Below are positions 12,600 to 17,427 of a DNA stretch of 17,427 nt, piece after piece. Source of the stretch: Acidimicrobiales bacterium. Its GTDB lineage: Bacteria > Actinomycetota > Acidimicrobiia > Acidimicrobiales > Poriferisodaliceae. Below the pieces are notes generated by a model. It searched no databases. It was not told where the DNA came from and saw only the letters and a list, made by a program, of their open reading frames with translations. The stretch covers positions 2,506 to 19,932 of the forward strand of contig JAHDHM010000018.1 in NCBI GenBank assembly GCA_020631315.1, read 5' to 3'. The translations under genes were made by a program, and so were the position numbers. Positions within the stretch are counted from its first letter, which is position 1. Each line of letters opens with the position of its first letter.

Positions 12600-14507
12600 G
12601 TGCGTCCCGTGTTCAGCATGCCTCGGTGGCTCGTCGCCGCCCTCGTCCCCGGAGTGATCGTCATCGGCCTGTTGGTCGCGTGGGGAGCTGACGCCCTGGC
12701 GCACCGTGGTGAGGTGGGTCGCAACGTGACGGTCGCGGGTGACACCGTCGGCGGCCTGGGTGACGAGGACCTGCGTGTTCGAGTCGAGGCGATCGCCGAG
12801 CGCTTCGCGCAGACGCCGGTGCTGATCGACACGCCTGAGGACGACGTGGAGCTCGACACGGGCCGGCTCGGTGTGACCGTCGACGTCGACGCAACGATCG
12901 CGAACGCCAAGGCCGCGAGCTCCATGGGCAACCCCATCTCGTGGCTCGGCTCGGTCTTCGGCACGAACGGCGCCGACGTCGTGTTGTCGTGGGACGCCGA
13001 TGCGGCCAGGACCGGTCTCGACGATCTGTCGACCGTGCGCACCGAACCGACCGAGGGCCGCCTCGACGGTTCGTCCGGCGAGCTGGTCTTCCACCCCGGC
13101 AACCCCGGCCAGCGGCTCGACATCGACGGCATCGTCGAGGCGATCCCGGCTGCGATCCAGCAGGGCGGCAGCCCGATCGTGGTCGAAGCCCAGTGGACCT
13201 CGGTGCCACCGGAGCTCGGTCTCGCCGAGTTCACGCCGTTGATCGACGACGCCGCCCTCGTGATCGACAGCGGTGCCGTCCTGACCGTCAACGACTACGA
13301 AGCGACGCTGCCGCCTGGACTCGCGGCCACGTGGTTCTCGTCGGAGTTCGACGACGACGGTGTGCCGCAGCTCGTGATCGATCGGGAGAAGGTCACCGCC
13401 GACGTCGAAGAGCTGATGGCGCCCGGCGGCGCCGGCGGCACCACCGAGGCCATCTTCACCGTCGAGGACGGCGAGGTCATCGTGTCGGCGGCAGAGGACG
13501 CCCGCATCTGCTGCACCGACGAGGCCTACGACGTGCTGTTCGAGGCCCTCGCGGATCCGAATCGCGACGCGTCGGCGCCGATCGAGCTGCCGGTGCGCAT
13601 CGCGACGCCCGAAGAGGTCGTCGCCGAAGCCGAGCAGCTGGGCATCGTCGAACTGGTCGGCGAGTTCACGACACCGCACAACTGCTGCGAGGGTCGCGTC
13701 ACCAACATCCAACTGTTCGCCGACCTCATGACCGGTGTCGTCATCGAGCCGGGTGAGACGCTGTCGCTCAACGAGACCGTCGGTCAGCGCACCACCGAGA
13801 AGGGGTTCGTGTCGGCAGGCGCCATTCAGAACGGCGTGCTCGTGTCCGGTGTCGGCGGCGGCGTCAGCCAGTTCGCCACCACCATCTTCAACGCCGCGTT
13901 CTTCGCCGGCCTCGAGTTCCCCGAGTACCAGGCCCACACCATCTACTTCTCTCGCTACCCCTACGGCCGCGAAGCGACGATCAACTACCCGAACGTCGAC
14001 CTGAAGATCCACAACCCGACGCCGTACGGCATCCTCGTCTGGCCCAGCTACACCGACACGTCGATCACCGTGCAGCTCTACTCGACCAAGTTCGTCGAGG
14101 CCGAACAGACCGGCCAGACCACGGCGTGGAGCGGTGTGTGTCGGATCGTGCGAACCGAGCGCACCCGCACCTACCTCACCGGAGAGGTCGTGGTCGACAC
14201 CGTGGGCGCCCAGTACCGACCCGAGGGCCAGTTGTGCGACGGATCGCCGAGCGATCCCAACGCCACGACGACCACCGAAGAGGAGACCACGACCACGTCG
14301 GAGGGCGACGGCGAGGGCACCACGACCACCTCTGAGGGCGGCGACACGACCACCACGACCGCGGCCGACACCACGACGACGACCGCGGCCGACACCACCC
14401 CGACCACCACGGCGACGACCACCACGACTGCGGCCACGACCACCACGACCGCGGCCACGACCACCACGACGGCAGCGACCACGACCACGACCGCCGCAGG
14501 CGGCTGA
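12600..14507 (+). CDS. VanW-domain envelope protein with PG-binding-4-like region and Thr-rich tail
   Basis: This 635-residue protein is predicted to be anchored by one N-terminal membrane segment (PRWLVAALVPGVIVIGLLVAW) with the remainder outside. Residues about 40-340 resemble the repeated putative peptidoglycan-binding domain usually found ahead of VanW (GRNVTVAGDTVGGLGDEDLR, then ELDTGRLGVTVD). The VanW domain covers about 355-500, with CCEGRVTNIQLFADLM, IEPGETLSLNETVGQRTTEK, GAIQNGVLVSGVGGGVSQFA and FSRYPYGREATINYP. The last 80 residues are almost only Thr with Ala, Glu, Gly and Asp. VanW proteins accompany cell-wall functions, but their reaction is not established. The GTG at 12600 is chosen from the TACCAT box; ATG 12618 is an alternative. 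The next gene starts one base after the stop, so they are likely co-expressed. Confidence 0.87.
   Translation: MRPVFSMPRWLVAALVPGVIVIGLLVAWGADALAHRGEVGRNVTVAGDTVGGLGDEDLRVRVEAIAERFAQTPVLIDTPEDDVELDTGRLGVTVDVDATIANAKAASSMGNPISWLGSVFGTNGADVVLSWDADAARTGLDDLSTVRTEPTEGRLDGSSGELVFHPGNPGQRLDIDGIVEAIPAAIQQGGSPIVVEAQWTSVPPELGLAEFTPLIDDAALVIDSGAVLTVNDYEATLPPGLAATWFSSEFDDDGVPQLVIDREKVTADVEELMAPGGAGGTTEAIFTVEDGEVIVSAAEDARICCTDEAYDVLFEALADPNRDASAPIELPVRIATPEEVVAEAEQLGIVELVGEFTTPHNCCEGRVTNIQLFADLMTGVVIEPGETLSLNETVGQRTTEKGFVSAGAIQNGVLVSGVGGGVSQFATTIFNAAFFAGLEFPEYQAHTIYFSRYPYGREATINYPNVDLKIHNPTPYGILVWPSYTDTSITVQLYSTKFVEAEQTGQTTAWSGVCRIVRTERTRTYLTGEVVVDTVGAQYRPEGQLCDGSPSDPNATTTTEEETTTTSEGDGEGTTTTSEGGDTTTTTAADTTTTTAADTTPTTTATTTTTAATTTTTAATTTTTAATTTTTAAGG
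14342..14498 (+). repeat. Thr-codon tandem repeat at the end of the VanW gene
   Basis: The coding sequence contains repeated Thr-Ala units. Four consecutive 21-bp units encoding TTTTTAA lie at 14415-14435, 14436-14456, 14457-14477 and 14478-14498, preceded by two longer TTTTTAAD units. ACC and ACG codons alternate and the unit copies differ at wobble positions. The array is likely to vary in length between strains by slippage. It also opens a long Pro/Arg frame in another phase. Confidence 0.85.
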
Positions 14508-14508
14508 C

Positions 14509-16110
14509 GTGGACCGGCGGGCATTCCTCCTCGCCGGCGCCGCTGCCACGGTCACCGCCTGCACGGCCGGTGACGGCGACTCGGCGTCTGTGCCGACGAC
14601 CTCCACCTCGGCGACGCCGACGAGCTCGGCAGTGCCCACCACCGAGGTGAGCACGACCGCCGAGGTGACGAGCACCACGGCGGCCCGGGTGGACCGCCCA
14701 GCGCATCGTCCCGAGTTCGGCACGGCGCCGTTCTCGCTCGGGGTGGCCAGTGGCGACCCCAGCACCACGTCCGTTGCACTGTGGACCCGGCTCGTGGGCG
14801 ACGACGGCGTCTCGACACGCGGCGACGGGGACCTCGGCGTCACCTGCACCGTCGCACGCGACGCCGACCTGACCGACATCGTGCGAGCGGTCGATGCCAG
14901 CGCACCCGTCGCCCACGGCCACTCCGTGCATCTCGTGCTCCACGACCTCGAGCCCGACACCACCTACTTCTTCGCCTTCGATGCACTCGGACAGCGGTCA
15001 CCCATCGGACGCACGTGGACCCTGCCGGTCGATCCGGCATCGATGCGCCTCGCCATCACCTCGTGTCAGCACTGGGAGGACGGCTACTTCACCGCATGGC
15101 AGGGCGTCGTCACCGACGATCCGGACATCGCACTCCAGCTCGGCGACGCGATCTACGGCAGAGACGGGCTGCGTGGCATTCGCCGGCACCCTGACGGGAT
15201 ACCCGGCGACCTCGACTCGTTCCGCCGCCGGTGGGCGCTCTACCGGACCGACCAGGAGTTCCAAGCGGCCCTCGGCTCGTTGCCCTACGTCGCCACCTGG
15301 GACGACAACGAGGTCCGTTCGAACTACGCCGGCGATGCGCCTTACGGAGGCGTGCCCGTCGACTGGTTCAGTGACCTGCGCGACGCTGCGTATCAGGCGT
15401 GGTGGGAGCACCAGCCGACCCGCCTGCCGCCGCCCGCCGACGGCAACCTCGCGATCCAACGCACCATCGGCTTCGGCTCCCTGGGCACCGTGCTCGTCCT
15501 CGACGGACGCCAGTTCCGCGACGCGCAGGTCTGTGAACCGCTCGACGGGCTGCCCGCCATCGAACGCTGCGATGACCTGGACACCGATCGGACGATGCTC
15601 GGCGCCGACCAGGAACGCTGGGTCGACCAGCAGGTCGCCGCGTCGGCCGGCTGGGTCGTACTGGCCCAGGCAACGGTGATGGCCGACTGGGTCGTCGAGG
15701 TCGCCGGCCTGACCGGCCTGAACCACGATCAGTGGGACGGCTACCCGGTCGCACGTGAACGACTTCTCTCGTCGTTGGGTGATCGCCCCGCTGTCGTCCT
15801 GTCCGGCGACGTCCACCTCGGGGCCGTCAACACCGTTCGGACCTCCTCGCGTGCTGTGGCGGAGTTCGTCACCCCGAGCGTGTCGGCTGCGCTGGACGAC
15901 CGTGTCGCGCTCGGGCTGGAGCTGACGGTGCCGACGCTCGACGACGTCGAGTACTTCGACACCCAGCACCACGGACACGTCGTGATCGATCTCACCTCCG
16001 ACGCCGCGACGGCGACCTTCCGCCACACCGATCCGCGCACACCCGGCGCTGTGACCGAGGCCGCGTCGCGGTGGTCGACGAGCGGAAGCGGCGACGTCCG
16101 ACCTGCGTGA
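14509..16110 (+). CDS. PhoD-like alkaline phosphatase/phosphodiesterase, Tat-exported lipoprotein
   Basis: This 533-residue secreted enzyme belongs to the PhoD metallophosphatase family. The N-terminus DRRAFLLAGAAATVTAC has a twin-arginine motif (Arg3-Arg4) and a lipobox with Cys18, so it should be exported folded by Tat and lipid-anchored; a Ser/Thr-rich linker follows to about residue 60. The PhoD N-terminal domain begins FSLGVASGDPSTTSVALWTR. Metal-site landmarks are SCQHWEDG (Cys186), LQLGDAIYGRD (Asp213, Tyr216), WDDNEVRSNYAGD (Asp265, Asn272), LDGRQFRDAQ and LSGDVHLGAV (Asp434, His436). The usual WDDHE reads WDDNE. The frame is open further upstream through the Thr repeat of the VanW gene, but that part is a shadow; GTG 14509 gives the export signal and starts one base after the VanW stop. 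It would release phosphate from extracellular esters. Confidence 0.88.
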   Translation: MDRRAFLLAGAAATVTACTAGDGDSASVPTTSTSATPTSSAVPTTEVSTTAEVTSTTAARVDRPAHRPEFGTAPFSLGVASGDPSTTSVALWTRLVGDDGVSTRGDGDLGVTCTVARDADLTDIVRAVDASAPVAHGHSVHLVLHDLEPDTTYFFAFDALGQRSPIGRTWTLPVDPASMRLAITSCQHWEDGYFTAWQGVVTDDPDIALQLGDAIYGRDGLRGIRRHPDGIPGDLDSFRRRWALYRTDQEFQAALGSLPYVATWDDNEVRSNYAGDAPYGGVPVDWFSDLRDAAYQAWWEHQPTRLPPPADGNLAIQRTIGFGSLGTVLVLDGRQFRDAQVCEPLDGLPAIERCDDLDTDRTMLGADQERWVDQQVAASAGWVVLAQATVMADWVVEVAGLTGLNHDQWDGYPVARERLLSSLGDRPAVVLSGDVHLGAVNTVRTSSRAVAEFVTPSVSAALDDRVALGLELTVPTLDDVEYFDTQHHGHVVIDLTSDAATATFRHTDPRTPGAVTEAASRWSTSGSGDVRPA

Positions 16111-16155
16111 CGGATACGACGTCGTCGAGGGTTCGGCGCAGTGCCGGGACACCCC

Positions 16156-16161
16156 TAGCCT
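16156..16161 (+). promoter_or_regulatory. -10 box of a probable leaderless promoter for the flavoprotein gene
   Basis: TAGCCT (TANNNT) lies exactly 7 nt before the GTG at 16169, without a Shine-Dalgarno sequence. A 10-bp palindrome ACGACGTCGT (16116-16125) lies 30 bp upstream of it and could be an operator, though in this GC-rich context that may be chance. Confidence 0.5.
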
Positions 16162-16168
16162 CGTCGCC

Positions 16169-17380
16169 GTGACGAAGCGAGATGACGTCGACGTCCTGAT
16201 CGTCGGTGGCGGCCCCGCCGGTGCTGCCGCTGCCATCCGTCTGGCCGACGCCGGGCGGTCGGCCCTGGTGGTCGACAAGGCGTCGTTCCCCCGAGACAAG
16301 TGCTGTGGCGACGGCCTCACCACCCTGGCGTTACGACTCCTCGAAGAGCTGGACTTCGACCCGGGGACCGTGGCGTCGTGGTTCCCGGTCGACGACGTGT
16401 ACCTGCGGTCGCCGAACGGTCGGGAGATGACGCTGCCGTTGCCGCGTGATGCCGGCGCCTACGCCGCGGTGGCCCGTCGGACCGACCTCGACGCGGCGCT
16501 GATCGATCTCGCCCGCGCCCGCGGCGCCGAGGTGCTCGAGAACACCGCGATGACCGACATCGTCCCGTCGGAAGACCACGTCGACGTGGTCCTCGGCGAC
16601 GACACCGTTCGGGCCCGGTACGTGATCGGCGCCGACGGCATGTGGTCACCCACCCGCAAGGCACTGGGCCTGAACGTCGACGGCTACCGCGGCGAGTGGC
16701 ACGCGTTCCGCCAGTACCGCCGCGCTGACGGGCCCGAATCCCGCCGACTCTGGGTGTGGTTCGAACCCGACCTGCTGCCCGGTTACGCCTGGTCGTTCCC
16801 GCTGCCCGGAGGTGTGGTGAACGTCGGCTTCGGCATCGTCCGAGGCGAATCCATGTCGGGCGCCGCGCTCGCCGCACTGTGGCGTGACTTGCTCGAACGA
16901 CCGCACATCGCTCGTGTCCTCGGCGAGCACGAGGCCGAGGGTCCGCATCGTGCGTGGCCCATTCCCGCCCGTCTCCCCGAGATCGGACTGGTCGGCCCCC
17001 GCACGTTCTTCGTCGGCGACGCCGCCACGGCCACCGACCCGATGACCGGCGAGGGCATCGGGCAGGCGCTCGAGACCGGAATGCTCGCCGCCGACGCCAT
17101 CATCGGTGCCGGAGCCCTGCAGCCGGGCCGGGCCGCATCGACCTACGAGCGAACGGCTCGGGCCGCACTGTCGACCGATCACCGATTCGCCGCCGCGCTG
17201 TCCTCGGTGCTGCGCAGCCCGCGGCGCACCGAAGCCGCGCTCGGCACCATCGACGCCAACGACTGGACGCGACGCAACTTCGCCCGGTGGATGTTCGAGG
17301 ACTACCCCCGAGCCCTGATCCTGACGCCCCGCCGCTGGAAGCGCGGCATGTTCACCCGCGACGGCGCCTGGGTCGCCTGA
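16169..17380 (+). CDS. Geranylgeranyl reductase family FAD-dependent oxidoreductase
   Basis: This 403-residue flavoprotein belongs to the family that saturates double bonds of isoprenoid chains (archaeal and plant geranylgeranyl reductases, mycobacterial menaquinone reductase MenJ). The FAD-binding motif is DVLIVGGGPAGAAAAIRLAD (GGGPAG 13-18). The family signature FPRDKCCGDGL is at 40-50. YVIGADGMWSPTRKALGL is the DG motif, and FFVGDAATATDPMTGEGIGQ is the C-terminal FAD-ribityl motif. The middle part (LWVWFEPDLLPGYAWSFPLP, then GGVVNVGFGI) forms the substrate-binding sheet and PGYAW is also a family feature. The GTG start is set by the TAGCCT box. An action on a menaquinone or lipid side chain is plausible, but neither quinone nor isoprenoid genes adjoin it. 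A dispersed repeat follows the stop. Confidence 0.87.
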   Translation: MTKRDDVDVLIVGGGPAGAAAAIRLADAGRSALVVDKASFPRDKCCGDGLTTLALRLLEELDFDPGTVASWFPVDDVYLRSPNGREMTLPLPRDAGAYAAVARRTDLDAALIDLARARGAEVLENTAMTDIVPSEDHVDVVLGDDTVRARYVIGADGMWSPTRKALGLNVDGYRGEWHAFRQYRRADGPESRRLWVWFEPDLLPGYAWSFPLPGGVVNVGFGIVRGESMSGAALAALWRDLLERPHIARVLGEHEAEGPHRAWPIPARLPEIGLVGPRTFFVGDAATATDPMTGEGIGQALETGMLAADAIIGAGALQPGRAASTYERTARAALSTDHRFAAALSSVLRSPRRTEAALGTIDANDWTRRNFARWMFEDYPRALILTPRRWKRGMFTRDGAWVA

Positions 17381-17395
17381 GCCGCTGCTACAACT

Positions 17396-17427
17396 CAGCG
17401 AGGTGAGGGCCCGAAGGGCGCGAGCCC
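17396..17427. repeat. Dispersed hairpin repeat, copy 2 (cut by the window end)
   Basis: This copy begins CAGCGAGGTGAGGGC and ends GGCGCGAGCCC exactly at the window edge, matching 8973-9006. The centre is GCCC-GAA-GGGC where the other copy has GCCAC-GAA-GTGGC, one base pair shorter but still self-complementary. It starts 15 bases after the flavoprotein stop codon. Whether a tandem array follows, as it does at 8994, lies beyond the window. Confidence 0.75.

Noticed and set aside
14134..14508. A long upstream extension of the PhoD-like frame, rich in Pro and Arg.
   Set aside because: It is another phase of the Thr-repeat tail of the VanW gene. The Tat/lipoprotein signal begins at 14509, one base after the VanW stop.
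12585..14963. A 792-codon open frame on the minus strand.
   Set aside because: It is antisense to the VanW and PhoD genes, is full of Arg, Gly and Val low complexity from the repeat, and resembles no family. High GC makes such frames common.
1..17427. A defence island, prophage, biosynthetic cluster or mobile element.
   Set aside because: No integrase, transposase, toxin-antitoxin, restriction, Cas or synthase genes are visible, and all genes read as ordinary chromosomal functions with similar composition.

Overview
The window is gene-dense, very GC-rich DNA of actinobacterial character. The gene set suggests a member of the class Acidimicrobiia, with an Ilumatobacter-like lineage as the closest guess. 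The grounds are a NucS/EndoMS-type mismatch endonuclease, a mycobacterial-type CysQ, Thr-rich tails and linkers on exported proteins, a Tat lipoprotein, and several genes with a TANNNT box 7-8 nt before the start codon instead of a Shine-Dalgarno sequence. Taxonomy is inferred from protein resemblance only. I see no rRNA, tRNA, CRISPR array, integrase or transposase.

Layout. 1-2518 (minus): the start of an Aap-type general amino acid ABC importer, with lipoprotein binding protein AapJ and then permease AapQ, which runs off the left edge. The two genes are separated by two strong stem-loops. 2519-2838 is a divergent control region with several dyads. 2839-4492 (plus): cysQ and a crotonase-fold enzyme. 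4524-6284 (minus): a stand-alone protein related to the C-terminal part of PEP-synthase/rifampicin phosphotransferase enzymes, without an ATP-grasp domain. 6379-8932 (plus): three overlapping genes, an AarF/UbiB atypical kinase, a split-barrel flavin/F420 protein and a GNAT acetyltransferase. 8936-9064: two adjacent short tandem arrays, part of which recurs at the right edge of the window.

9069-9470 (minus): a small VOC-family protein, divergent from nucS (9514). nucS is followed closely by a lipoprotein built of four Cys-pair repeats and by a small unrecognised protein. 11534-12451 (minus): an SDR of the (3R)-hydroxyacyl-CoA dehydrogenase type. 12600-16110 (plus): a VanW-domain membrane protein with a Thr-rich tail, then, one base later, a Tat-exported PhoD-like phosphatase. 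16169-17380 (plus): a geranylgeranyl-reductase-family flavoprotein, followed by a copy of the dispersed repeat.

Most genes are housekeeping or envelope functions, and I see no convincing new multi-gene system. The most distinctive signals are: the repeat family whose hairpin is preserved by paired base changes between copies; an in-frame 45-bp microduplication just before the Ala-rich loop of the AarF kinase, together with a KLAQ in place of KxGQ; the exact 144-residue A-B-A-B repeat of the lipoprotein after nucS; the recurring leaderless-type -10 boxes; and the dyad-rich aapJ upstream region.
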